Shown here: positions 21,966 through 34,189 of the stretch, in pieces
How positions within the stretch are numbered: the first letter of the stretch is position 1
Layout of the letters: each line of letters begins with the position of its first letter
Source: Oehlia diaphana
Taxonomy: Eukaryota; Glomeromycota; Glomeromycetes; Glomerales; Glomeraceae
NCBI GenBank assembly: GCA_003833135.1
Contig: QZLH01000768.1
Location: forward strand, 9,436-47,681
DNA length: 38,246 nt
Reading direction: 5' to 3'
Translations under genes and position numbers: made by a program
Notes under the pieces: generated by a model
What the model was told of the DNA's origin: nothing
The model's database searches: none
What the model saw: only the letters and a program-made list of their open reading frames with translations

Positions 21966-22134
21966 ATTTTATAAATTGAAGCTTTTTATATTAAGCACAT
22001 GAATAAAATACATATGTAACTTCCTTGTGCTACTTTAAAATATTCCGTGACGACGTAACGAATACAACATAAAGTGTGTAACGAAGAAGTTCTACAAACA
22101 TTTTGCCACGATTTGAATTTTGGACTAATTGAAA

Positions 22135-22327
22135 TTCTTTTCTTTTCATTTTCCCTTCTCTTTCATTTTCTCTTTTCTTTTCATTTCCCTTTCGTTTTCC
22201 CTTTCCTCTTCGTTCTCCCCTTCCACTTTTTTCCTTTTCACTTTCGCCGCTTCCTCCTTCCTTCCCCTTCCCCTCTCTTGTTTTCCTCTTTCCATCCTTT
22301 CCTTTCCCTTCTTTCCCCCTCTCTCCC
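22135..22327. repeat. 193-nt pyrimidine tract
   Basis: The plus strand is almost only C and T (scattered single A or G), in mixed cttt/tccc units rather than a strict microsatellite. Such homopurine-homopyrimidine DNA can form triplex (H-DNA). Frames across it on both strands (Phe/Ser/Pro-rich or Lys/Glu/Gly-rich) are composition artefacts. Confidence 0.9.
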
Positions 22328-23665
22328 ACTGATCAATGTTGCTGCACCTCAACATGGTGATCAGGTGACAGCAAGTTTTCTAAAAGACTAAGCTAAGTCA
22401 TCTTCAAATAACAATTATATATTACATAAGCCATAATTCGATTTGTTCACTTTGTTATAATAACTAAAGAAATAATTTGATATATCTAATTTCTTAAACT
22501 ATTTGATTTGAATTATTGTGCATAGTTTTTCGTGATAACGTTCATATCTAAAATTTTTTCGCCACTTTTTATTTATATTTCAATTTAATAATATTATTGT
22601 TACAATTTTTATTTGATTACCTAACTAAGTTAATATCAATTATATTTGGGTTTTTTTTGTTTGTTTTGTATAATTAGAAGCAATTTTTATTCGTTTTTTT
22701 TATATAATAATTAATTTTTTAATTATCCTTTTCGCAATTGTTGATTATTATTAGTTTGATTTTTTGATGGAAAAAAAAATGATTGTACTTTTGATATAAA
22801 AATCTTAGATAATTATTTATTATTATTAATTATTAGATATATTAATTTTAAAAAAATAATTTATCAATTTTATTAATAAAGAAGAATTTATTCTATTGTA
22901 TTATCAAATCCATTCAAAAAAATCATTATAAAGGTGATATTTATACTAATAACAAATTCTATTTAGATACTTTCAGAGCTACTGCAGATTAGATTGAAAC
23001 GTATTGCAGTTTATGATTATATAATATATAAAATAATATTCGCATTAATAATTAATATTAATCTCTGTATAGTATATTAATTATTAATAATAATATTTAA
23101 TAAAAGAACTTTTGACTTCCAGATTTTATTGATTATTTGGAATGAAAAAAAAAAAACAATTTGCTAAAAAAATACATATGGAATTTCAATGTCTCATCAT
23201 TTCCTGTTCTTCCGTTTTATGAATATTACAATCCAAGAAGAAACGTTCTAACAGAGACGTTAATTTTTTATCATATTTGTGGTTATTGCAGAATGTTCTT
23301 CGCATTGTAAATTGGATTGACAAACATCAAATTTTTTTCTACGTATTTTTAAAGTTGCAGTAATAATAATTTTTAAAAATTGATTTATTTTAATTATGCT
23401 TCAATTATTTATTTATTATAATGAACTGATGAAACTTATTTTCTTTTAACGTCCAAAAATATTTTTTTTTTAATAGGTTGTCAACAATGACTTCAGGTAA
23501 TAGAATAAATACACTAAATATTTAAGAAACATTAATTTCTATTTTTAATAATATTCATTTTTAACAACTTGTAATAATATAGTAATCATATCGTATTTAT
23601 TATATTTAAATAAAAAGAAATCAACTGATGACTGTAGATAATTATGATAATATATCGACTATTAA
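22328..23665. other. AT-rich intergenic DNA, 3' flank of the USP7-like gene
   Basis: No gene or element boundary is recognised. The 3' untranslated region of the USP7-like gene would lie at the right end. Confidence 0.45.
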
Positions 23666-26600
23666 TTAAAACAGCTTCTGTACTTCTAACTTTACCCGTT
23701 TATCCACATAATCAAGACCAAGAAATTCATCGTTTGACAATTTTTCTGATAAAATTATATCTAATAAATTAAATAAAATTAAAAAAAATTTAAATGATCG
23801 AATTTATTTTATTGAGATTTTAAGAATAAAATTTCGTATTGTTTAGCTTACCATCATTATAAAAATATTCTGGTTTTGTATATAAAGTTTCGGATATAAT
23901 TGAAATTTTAACTTCTGAAAAATCTTTTTCGTTCATACCAAGTCGTTGCTGAAGACGTACTTTAGTATCAACAAGTTTCTCTCCCTAATTTAAAAGAAAA
24001 GTTTAAAATTATCCAGAGATTTAGAATTCTTTAAAAACTACTAATATTTAATTAAAGCTTAACAATTATAAATTAATTACATTTTTAATGACGAATTTAA
24101 ATGGAATTCCGTGTAAGCGTACTGGATCATTTGTGAAATGGCATACTTGAATAATTTGATCATATTGATTGATAACAATTTCATCCAGAGGTATTTCCTG
24201 TAAAATTATATACAACAGATAAGTGAAAAATTTAATGAAAAAGTAATTATTTAATTCATACTACCTCTGCATATATTGTCTCAAATTCTTGCATACTCTC
24301 TATTGATTCACTTCCCGTAAAGTCCTTTTGAATCTTATTGTAACGAACTTCAAATAATCTGATTCTAGAATTTGGTGATGATAATGTTACCTTTTTTGAA
24401 ATTTCTTCTATAAGATCATTAATGATGGCATTTTCTTGAAGATGAATACCAATTACTTCCTGAAATTTTTATATTAAATCAGAATATTTTTATGTTAAAT
24501 TTGTAAAATTAAAAAAATACGTAAAATTACTATACCTTCTCTTTAACTATGTTTCCAAGCCAATAAACTTTGAAAAACTTCTTTGCTTCTGGTTTTATAG
24601 TACTTAATTCCAGTATCTCATAGAATAAAACATAAGCTGATGGATTCAAATATGAAGTTTGAAGCATCTTTGAAAGTGTCTGAGTAGTGGTTTGCTTAAT
24701 AACGCTTTTTGGTATACCAGATGATGAAAATGCAGAGGTAAATCGTAATTTATGAGGATCTGTACTTAAATGGGCGGCAACTGATTCAGCAATCTATATA
24801 GTAAGTATTTAAAAATATTAGTAATTTGAAATGGGATAAGACGTCCTAAATTTGGTTTAGATTTTTTTTTATTCCTAGTCTTTAATTTTTCGATGTAACC
24901 AAGTTGATTGTATTCTACATACCATATTGTACATACATTTTTTCCCTAAAACTAAATCAAATTTTGATTTTTGTTCCTGATTTTTAAATTTTGGTTTAAA
25001 TGTAACAATGATTAAGGATTTATAAAAATCAGGAATATCAACATAACGGCCTGCTACTCTATGTTCATGGATTCTAAAAAGATACAAATTATCTTTAATA
25101 GTATTAAATTATATATAAAAAAAGCATATACATATTTACAATATAATGTTAATACCTACTCATTTACTGTTAAAACCTTTTGGAAACAAATTATACCACC
25201 ATCTTTCACTTCTAATTTTTGGAAAGTAAGTTCAGGACTCATTTTTACAATCATATCTGGTTTAATTTCCTATAATATAATATGTTAAAAAATTATAAAT
25301 TTGAATATATATTTAGATTAACATAATAATTGAATATACATGCTTCATATATTTTCAAAAGTGTGTCTGGTGAAAGTTTCTTTTTCTCACAGAAAATGTG
25401 AGCATAATCACACACTTTACTAAACTTTTGTATATATAAATGACCTAAACCTCTATATAATTAAATATGTTAATTTTTTTTTTTTTGCTGATAATATACG
25501 TGTAAAATTTCAATAAAAAAGATTTCTTACTCGAAAGCCTGTTTGTCAGGATCAAAATATTTAAGAAAAACTATTATGTGATCATTTCCTTCTGGAAACC
25601 ATATCTGTAGAAATAATTCGTAATATAAGATCTTAAATTTAAAAGTAAAATTTCAAATAATTAATAATATAACAAACCGTGTCATTAAATGGTTTGTCTG
25701 CTACCTCCATATATAACTTCATTTCATTCTGATGGGAAGTCATTCTTTTATGTACTTCTTCCATGCCTATTTATTATAATAAAGTAAGAATTAATATATA
25801 CAGTAAAAATTTTAAATATAGAAATTTAATTTACTAGTATTGGAATAAGATTCTGGTATTAGAAAATCAGGTCGAATGGTTTTATTTCGGCGATTCACAA
25901 AAACCCAGAATCGTACTCGTTCAGGAAGGATATTAAATTCTTGGGAAATATTTTTTTTAAAAGCCCCATATGTTTCGCCTTTTTGAATCATATATTTGTG
26001 TGCTCCATCAAAATTGGCAAGATCAAATCCTTGATAATTTTTGAGTTTTTCAGTTGTCACAACCTATATTAAATAAATAAATATAAATCAACAGTAAAAA
26101 CAATTTCCTTTCTTTTTTTTTTTTAATTAAATACCTTGATAGTAAGATTTTCCTCTATCTTTTCCTTCTTTTGTTTTTCTATGAACATTTTCTCTTCCAT
26201 ACATATTCTTCCTTTTAAATAGAATAAATGAATTACAATCAACTTTAAATTAATTAATTAAATATATCAGAATACATACGTAAATGAAAAGGTATGTCCT
26301 CAGGAACCACAGGAGATAATATCTCGTCTACATTTGATTCACGAATATATATTAATATATAAGCATTGGTGAAATGTAATCCACCATAATTATCTTCAAG
26401 TACTTGTTTATCTATAACAGGTGTAACTTGTTCATCATCAAATTTAAACCTATTATATAATATAATTTAAAAATTCGTACATATATAAAGATAGATTATT
26501 TTTTAATAAAAAAAGAAACCTTAAACGATATGAACCATTTGCCGTCCTTTTCTGGTTTTAGTATAGCAAAACAATGACCTTTATTCATAGAACCACCACT

Positions 26601-28403
26601 AAAAACGAGTACTCTGTAATAATAAAAAGTAAAATATGTAAAATTGAAAAAAATATAAAATAGTTATATTAATGGAAAAATTATAAACTAACCCATGTAA
26701 TAAATATTTATGGGAGTTTGATCTATCCGCATCTTCTGAAAGAAATTCTTCTAAATCAATTTCCATTGGGTATTCAAAGCGATCATTAATCTAATATATT
26801 AAGGTTGGTAAGAAAAAGAGAAGATTCTGACATCAAATATACTATTTAAATTCATCACCTTAACCATCGTGTCCTTTATTATATCATATTCAAACCTTCT
26901 AAGTTGTAAATGTAAAATTGGAGGAAAACTTTCAAATATAACACCCTTTTTGACATCCTTCATAATATTAAAATCGGGTTAAGAAATATCTTAAACGGAA
27001 GAAACATCAAATAAAAAAAATTAGATAAATTAGATAACATACTTGTAACCCGTGACCTTCTACTTCATATTTATCATCACCTTCCAATATTTCCTCTTGA
27101 ATATAATTTTTGAGAGAATCACTTAAAGTTTTACAACCTTTCACATTCAGTTGAATATCTAATAATAAATTTAAATTTAAATATTTATTAATTTAAGCAA
27201 TTATTGTTAATGAAAAAAAAACATCACACTTTATTATTACCATAATAATCTTCGACATGAGAAGACTCATAATCCAAATTGATACATTTAATATATTTCT
27301 TAATTTTACCAACAAAAAGTTTAGTATGTGTACCATCAACCTTCGTACCCTAATAAGAAAATTAATGATAAAGATATAATTGAATTGTAAAGACGTTACT
27401 GATTGATAAAAAATAGATATAATGTTAGCAAAACTACCTTCATGCTAATTTTAAGTATATCTTGCAATACCCTGCTAAATTCTTGCAAATCAAATTGCTT
27501 ATAACACTCAAATCCCAAAGATTCTATTAATTCTCTTGTTACAACCGGCATATCTGATATCTGTAAATTGTAAAAAATTCGTTGCAAAGCCAAGGGAACA
27601 CTTTTTGTTGGTTCATCATCTTCTGTGGGGATTTGGTAGATCGCCTATGATTTACAAATAAATATTAGACTTGCAATACATTTTGTCGTTCGATAAAAAA
27701 AATTACTTATTAAACAATTGTACAAGAAATCAACCTTACGAAAATAAGTTATACAATAAAGTAACTGCAGAAATGTGTTCATATAACCTGTAGTGCCTTG
27801 ATTGATCAATCCTACATATCCTGTCTCCTTTTTTGAATCATAGCTATATGTAAGATAAAACAAAAAAATACAAATTGAACGATAACCGTAGCAAAGAGAA
27901 TATTTATGGATCAAGCTTTGAATGATAATAAAAAATGAGATAAAATACTTGTTGAGATTGTGCCACAAGATGCCTGTGGGGTCCTTAAATACTCGTATAA
28001 ATGCAGTGATATTGGTTGAATCATTTTTAATTAACGCATGTGGTCGGTTTTCACAAGGAGTAAATAATTTTTGTGAAGAATAAAATCGTGTAAAGCCCCA
28101 ATCTTGTTCTTCAGCAGTAAATCGATGATGAGCATCTAAAATTCAAAAATATCAATATAATAATGTGTGTACGCATTGACATATCTTTATACATACGATA
28201 AGAAATATAATGTGTTGGGTCTTCAGGATTCCATAAGACTAAAGCGAATTGTGCACATGAATGCCAACCAGGTGGAGCATTCTTAATATCAACAAAATCA
28301 AGATAAATAGAAACTACATCTTGGTTACCACTACCATTACCAAAAGGGAATAGCAAAATCCGCCTAAAAAAATATTTGAATATTAAAGTAAATTTGTTAT
28401 TCA

Positions 28404-28436
<33 letters not shown>

Positions 28437-28694
28437 TCACAACAAACCATTTCCAACTTCCAACTTCAAATTCTGGTCCTGTTATTCTCTTTTCCAAATT
28501 CCGCCAATTTGTTACATGCCAAGTGTTATATTTAAAGTCTTCGATCTCTTGGCCTAGTTCAGGCATAATTTTAATTGCCATAGCTTCGTCTATGATATAT
28601 AAATTAACATTAGTAATATTTCAAATTAAACGAAGAATATTGAAATGTCAATTAAACAACAAAACAAATAATCGAATAATAACATACAATCCAT
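23666..28694 (-). CDS. USP7/Ubp15-like protein lacking the catalytic cysteine (1,044 aa, 24 exons)
   Basis: Exons (minus, 5' to 3'): 28688-28694, 28448-28589, 28197-28363, 27949-28135, 27735-27843, 27438-27644, 27241-27349, 27043-27158, 26859-26957, 26693-26790, 26527-26613, 26280-26449, 26135-26211, 25835-26063, 25678-25766, 25531-25604, 25344-25452, 25160-25269, 24923-25073, 24536-24793, 24265-24459, 24081-24197, 23852-23984, 23666-23760. They sum to 3,135 nt without a stop. Order: MATH domain (about 20-150, YNTWHVTNW, LVLWNPEDP), USP catalytic domain (about 175-470), then the C-terminal ubiquitin-like repeats of the family. The Cys box reads NQGTTGYMN, with Gly187 in place of Cys (codon 27786-27788). 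The His box is intact (GHCFAILKPE, His427) and the Asp box reads FDDE (Asp447). The family removes ubiquitin from nuclear and other substrates; this copy should bind but not cleave. Intron 17 uses a GC donor. Length is close to human USP7 (1,102). Confidence 0.87.
28399..28436. repeat. T-run/A-run palindrome in intron 2 of the USP7-like gene
   Basis: About 18 T are followed directly by about 15 A within the 84-nt intron 2. It can fold on itself and is a likely sequencing or assembly weak point. Confidence 0.7.
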
Positions 28695-30079
28695 GATTGA
28701 AAATAGTGTTATATCCTTGGGTAATTATTTGATCAATATTATTATTATTCCGTCCTATGACACTAATGACTTATGTAGTAAAATTATATGAAAAATTTGA
28801 ATTAATTATGTTCAAACAAATCTAGTTTTACAGAAATTTAAAAAAAAGGTATAACTACTATCGACGTTAAATTCGGAGAAAAAAACAAAATTGCCGATCG
28901 GAAGTATTATCATATACTAATGATCACATGATTTGTGCAGTACAAATCTAAATATATAATTTTCCTGTGCCATAGAGTGTACAGTATAATCAAATAAATT
29001 TACTAAATTTTTATGGATAGTTTATTGTATTAGAAAGAAATTCTAATGCTAGATAAATTAATAATGCACACTATTTTATTTGTACATAATTTGTTTGAAC
29101 CCTAGAAATTTTTTATAAAATTTATTTTATTTTTAAATCGTAATAAAAATTATTGTCATTGAATTAATTCCGTTACATTTCTGAAAAAAAAAATTCAGTT
29201 TGTATTTCAATTAAGTGCACAATATTCTAATATAACAGTTATAATGAATTTATTTCATATTTAAATCATACGCTTGCTTCGATATGGTACTATATAAATG
29301 AAATGTCAGCAATGACTTTAGATACTTTATATAATAAACATTAAATATCACATAATATGAAGTTGAAAATCATTGATATTAATATAATGAAATAAATAAG
29401 AAAAAAAATTTATAAAATTTTTTTTATTAAATTGATATTTTGGTTGATTACTATGAAAATATTTTTTTTTTTAATAATCTTTCCAACTATTTTTTATTTT
29501 ACATCGGTATAATATCAAATAAAAAGCGTAAAAAACATGAATTCTTAGAGGAGAAACATTAATCTGAAAATGTAATTATAAACCATCGATAATTGTAAAC
29601 TAATTTTTTATATATATGTTTCGGTATTGGACTTTTAAATTATTTATTCCATTGTGGATTTGCAACTACAGCTTCTAGATGACAAATAATTTATAAACGA
29701 ATACTTTTATTGATATTTTCCCCTTTTAATTAAAATTTATACTATCCATCTGTAAACGAATTCAACTCCTCCGAATTATTAAATATTTCTCTACATACTA
29801 GTCTCAATTTCCAAATGAATAGTAGCGCTACATATACATATACAAAATATGATGGTTTAGATTATCATTCTTAATTGAGAATTTCAAAAAAAATTTTGCT
29901 TCATTGTGGATGAACAGCACGTATACAAATTTAATTTTCCATCACATAATCCTCATCCCGATAATCAAGCAAGCCTAAAAAAAAAAAATAAAAGAAAAAT
30001 AAAATAAAAAAAAGAAAAAACTCAAACTTTGCTCGAGAAATACTGTAAAATAACAGGACATGTAAAATAAAACAATAAA
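28695..30079. other. Intergenic, upstream of the USP7-like gene
   Basis: AT-rich. On the minus strand at about 29940-29980 a good acceptor is followed by a short frame reading GLLDYRDEDYVMEN and a stop, which could be an orphan last exon, but nothing upstream joins it. No other feature is seen. Confidence 0.35.
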
Positions 30080-30364
30080 TTGAGTTCTTATCTAATAAAT
30101 ATTTCACTAAGTGGTGATAATGAAGAATTATACAAAACCACTCATTTTAGCAGGCAGATATTACAAATAATTTTTATAAAACCATGCACGTTGATTAACT
30201 TTGTCCAAAATGAAGAGTTCGTATTCCAAACATTTTTTTTTGCAAAAAATCAAAATTTTGTTGTAATTTGTGCATTTATTAGAGAAGGACATTGTATTCA
30301 TGCTAAAAAGTTCATTATAAAAAGAAATAGTTTTGTAATCAATAACTTTATTATAGAAATATAA
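30080..30364 (+). other. 94-codon open frame without ATG, probably not a gene
   Basis: The frame is open for 285 nt in AT-rich DNA, but it has no ATG near its 5' end (its first candidate start is TTG) and no recognisable domain. The peptide is Phe/Ile/Asn-rich, with FVVICAFIREGHC near residue 60. It could be an internal exon of an unrecognised gene, or chance. Confidence 0.15.
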
Positions 30365-30734
30365 ATACTAAAATTACTACTCCTTGGTGTAAATCTTTTC
30401 TATTTTATATAGTTATCAAGTATAACCATTTATATTTTCATTTTAATAGTATTTTTCTACAAGAATTTTAATAGTACAAATAATAAATATTTTTATTGAA
30501 ATTTGTAATCTATGCAAGATTTCTAAAACAAATAAATTCCTTTTTCCTTTTAACTTATAAAGTGCAGTAAAATTATAATGCTAATTATATTAACATATTA
30601 ATTATATGTTTATTCTATTATTTCTTCAATGGATCTTCTAATTAATATTTGATGTGCATTATAATTATCTGTATACTCTATATTTATAGAAAATATATAA
30701 TACGCAATGAAAATTTTTATTACAATATATCCTT

Positions 30735-32739
30735 TTAATTGATTAATTTATTTAATTGATTTTGAGCTAGTTGAAATCCTTGTTCAGCAGATTTTGTATA
30801 CCAATAAATTGCTTGATTTATGTCCTTTTTAACTTCAACTCCATTTTCGTACATAATAGCAAGATTATATTGAGCTAGACAATATCCTAAATTTGCAGCC
30901 TTTTTATATAGTTCAAATGCTTTTTGTTTATCAATATTGGTTCCAATTCCAAAATAATAAATATTTCCCAAATTATTTATTCCACGTGAATTTCCTAAAT
31001 TTGCAGCCTTTTTATATAGTTTAAATGCTTTTTGATTATCAATATTGGTTCCAATTCCTTTTATATAACAATATCCTAAATTAACTATTCCAGATATATT
31101 TTCTGAATTTGCTGCATTTTGATATAATTCAAATGCTTTTTGTTCATCAACGTTAATTTCAATTCCAAAATGATTAAATATTCCAAGTAAAAAAACAGAA
31201 TTTGAGTTTTTTTGATTATTCAATAACCAATTATAAATTTCTTGTGAAGTTATATTATGATTATTAAGATAATTAACAATTTCATGTTTTTTCCTTTCCA
31301 TTTCTGTATTTTCAAGAAGAAGAATTATTTCATTAACCATAATATCAAAATTATTCTCTGATGATATTGAAGTATCCACTTCTTCTGTATTCATATTATT
31401 AAAATTTTGAATAAGTTGAGACATTTCTCCATGCAGTGAATTATCAATAATATTTCTTGGAGGTTCGACAATATTCTGCTGTTCACTTGATAATTGGTTA
31501 CTTTCTTTTAAAATAATTGCATTTAATTTTGCAACAACTTGATTGATAGTTGGACGATTATCTGGTTCATTATCCCAGCAATCTAAATATAAATAGACTT
31601 GCAATTAATAAATGTAATTATTATGAACATGATTAAAATTTATTTTTATTTACCAGTATATATTTTTATATAATCTTCAGGTGTATCAGGGATAGGTTTC
31701 TCTCTAAGCCCTTGTAATATTTCCACAGCCAAACCAGCATCATATGGTTCATCATAAAAAGGCGGCCTCCCACTAGATATTTCCCATAAGACTACACCAA
31801 AACTGTAAACATCACTCTTTTTATTTAATGAATATATTCGAATTTTATTGTTGTTATCTCTTTTTCTATTAAATCTTTGTGGATCAACATAAGGAACCAT
31901 TCCAAATAATTTTGATTGAATATTAGATGATTCTTCAATTCTTTTTGATAATCCAAAATCAGCTAATTTAACGGTATCCTTATGAACTAATACGTTCTTG
32001 GAGTGCTATTATTAATTAAAATATAATATTATTAGGTACAGTACATAATTTTGCAAACTCTATAATTTAATAAAATATCAAAAGTAAATAACCTACCAAA
32101 TCACGGTGCACAATACCTTCATCATGCAAGAATAATATAGCATTAGCTAACTGAAATGCTAGATTTAATTTGTCATTCCAAGTAAGATTTTTAAAACATC
32201 CATTTAGATAGTTTCGAAGGGTACCGTTATTGGCATATTCCATCACTAAAAAATATTTTTTTGAATTGTTGCTCTGGTTTTCTTTTGAAAAAAAAAAAAT
32301 TTTAGATTTTTTCATTTTATTAAAATAATGATTAAAATATTTATAATACCTGTTGTAACGCCATAAAAGCGAATTATATTTTCATGAAAATCAACTTCAC
32401 GCTGAAGTTTAAGCTAAACCAAAATATAAATTGATAAATTAGGAACATAATAAATTACGTCAACATATTATAAAGACAATATATAATAATTACTTCGTTA
32501 ACAATTTCTTTAGCCATGACATTGAAATTAAAAAAAGATTTCAAAGCTAAATAACTACTATGAGAACTTTTCCAATTTGCGCGATAAACTTTTCCAAAAC
32601 CACCAGAACCAACTTCTTGTATATTATTAAAATGATTATAGTCATAATATTTAATTTGTTTTTTCGCAATAGATTCTTCGATCCAATTAATCCACTCATT
32701 TGAATTATCGGTCACATTAAGTTCAGTGGTATTAGACAT
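30735..32739 (-). CDS. TKL protein kinase with C-terminal Sel1 repeats (564 aa)
   Basis: Minus-strand exons: 32494-32739, 32350-32413, 32097-32281, 31654-32005 and 30735-31582, all in frame with GT..AG introns. The kinase domain is complete. It has loop GSGGFGKV at 44-51, ALK lysine 67, hinge MEYANNGTL, HRDLHSKN with Asp164, LADFGLSK with Asp181, activation-segment end VPYVDPQRF, KSDVYSFGVVLWEI and CWDNEPDNRP. A Ser/Asn/Glu-rich linker follows. Then come about four Sel1 repeats, with signature phrases KAFELYQNAAN, KAFKLYKKAANLGN, KAFELYKKAANLGY and IYWYTKSAEQG. Sel1 repeats are protein-protein interaction solenoids. This kinase-Sel1 layout is a hallmark expanded family in Rhizophagus. It looks active and is the intact relative of the pseudogene at 21070-21965. 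Start: ATG of MSNTTELN. Confidence 0.9.
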
Positions 32740-33662
32740 TGTTATTACTGCGGGTGTTAGTTTTTACTGTGGGAGTTAATTTTACGTTGAAAAAATTGAG
32801 AAAGAAAAAAATTTTTGTACTATTTATAGAAATTTGGTGTTACGAAATAAGATACAAAATTTGTGTAATTTGTAAATCATGTCCATAAATGATTTTAGTA
32901 AGAAGTAACTCTGCTGTTCAACGTTAGACTGTTGACAAAATCAATAAATAATTTTAACGTGACATGACGTCGACAAACATTATGAGCATGTAACACATGT
33001 AATTGGCCATTTATCATCTCAAATGAGGATACTTAAATATATCAAGTCTGTTTATATACCGTAAGGTTTTTATGTGACGATCGTAAACAAATTCTTTAGT
33101 TATTGAAAAAGCTTCAATGTACGATTGATTTTGAAATTATATTTAAAATTAATTTTTGACTCAAATTTAATCATTGCTAAATTTATTCGATATCTCAAAA
33201 TGCAATTGATTTTTTTAAATAAAAGCGATGCTAAAACATATCACAAATTTTAAAAAAATGAGAAAATCTACTCTCTAATATGTTGTAACTGTAGATTAAT
33301 TATTTATGAAAAACATTACAATTATATATTAAATTTATATTTGAGAATAGAGTAAAAATGGGTGGTAATATTTATATTGTACCATTTTAAATTTTTTTTT
33401 TTTTTTGTAATTATGATTTAAATCACCAAAATAATGTTTTAACTAAGACAATTTTAATTATACTAGAAATAAAATATTATTGAAAGGAGTTAAAAAAGTC
33501 ACATACTCTCAGTTCCCTCTCAGATTTTGAATAATAAAATTTACCTAACGTTATAATAATAATGATAAAATTTTAAACTCTTTTTTAAAAAAAAAAACAT
33601 AAATAAACAAACCTTTTACGATTTTTCAACCTTTTACCTACATACATATAAAAATTTTACCC
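32740..33662. other. Intergenic, upstream of the Sel1 kinase
   Basis: AT-rich, with no gene. It includes the presumed promoter of the kinase gene on the minus strand. Confidence 0.4.
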
Positions 33663-33822
33663 TGTCGATCCGTTTTTATACTCCATAAAGTCTCATATTT
33701 CCGGAATTAATAACCTTATATCACGGAATTTATCAAATTATTTACATTTTTCGTGAATGAATCCGGGAAAGGCTTATTTTTACAGAGTTTTTTACAGAAA
33801 TAGCGAATAAAATTTAATATAG
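33663..33822 (-). repeat. Dispersed repeat, copy 2 (inverted relative to 8812-8978)
   Basis: Read on the minus strand, this repeats the landmarks of copy 1 in the same order (ttatttctgtaaa, ataaattccgtgatata, ttattaattccggaaatatga, acggat). Shared length is about 160 bp, with scattered substitutions and small indels. The ends are approximate. Confidence 0.75.
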
Positions 33823-34189
33823 TATTTTACACGTATTTTACACATATATGAAAGTTTTCAGATACGCAATTCGAAATTAGGGTTGTGAAACAAATATCAC
33901 GTTTTTTAAAAGTGAATTCTTAATTCCGTAAAAAATTCATATAAATTAAATAAAAAAAGTATTTCATTTTTTTATCCATTTCCCAAAAATGAATTTCAGA
34001 TATATGAAAATTGTTATGAATAAATAAAATTTTCAATAAATCTAAATAATAAATGAATAATTTAGAAAATTTATGAAGCAACTTCAATTATTTAGTTGTC
34101 AAATATTATATATGATACTTATCTTATAATTAATTAATCAACAATAAATTATCAATAATAAACATCATCCGATATACAATTATAAAGAT

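Noticed and set aside
22030..22391. Several overlapping frames on both strands
   Set aside because: They come from the 193-nt pyrimidine tract, where stop codons are rare by composition.
25061..25288. 75-codon frame on the plus strand
   Set aside because: It runs antisense across two well-supported exons and an intron of the USP7-like gene.
4265..28694. One block (kinase array plus USP7-like gene) duplicated as a unit
   Set aside because: Array A is on the plus strand with its USP7-like neighbour on the minus strand, while array B and its USP7-like neighbour are both on the minus strand. The unit numbers also differ. A simple block copy does not fit without an inversion.
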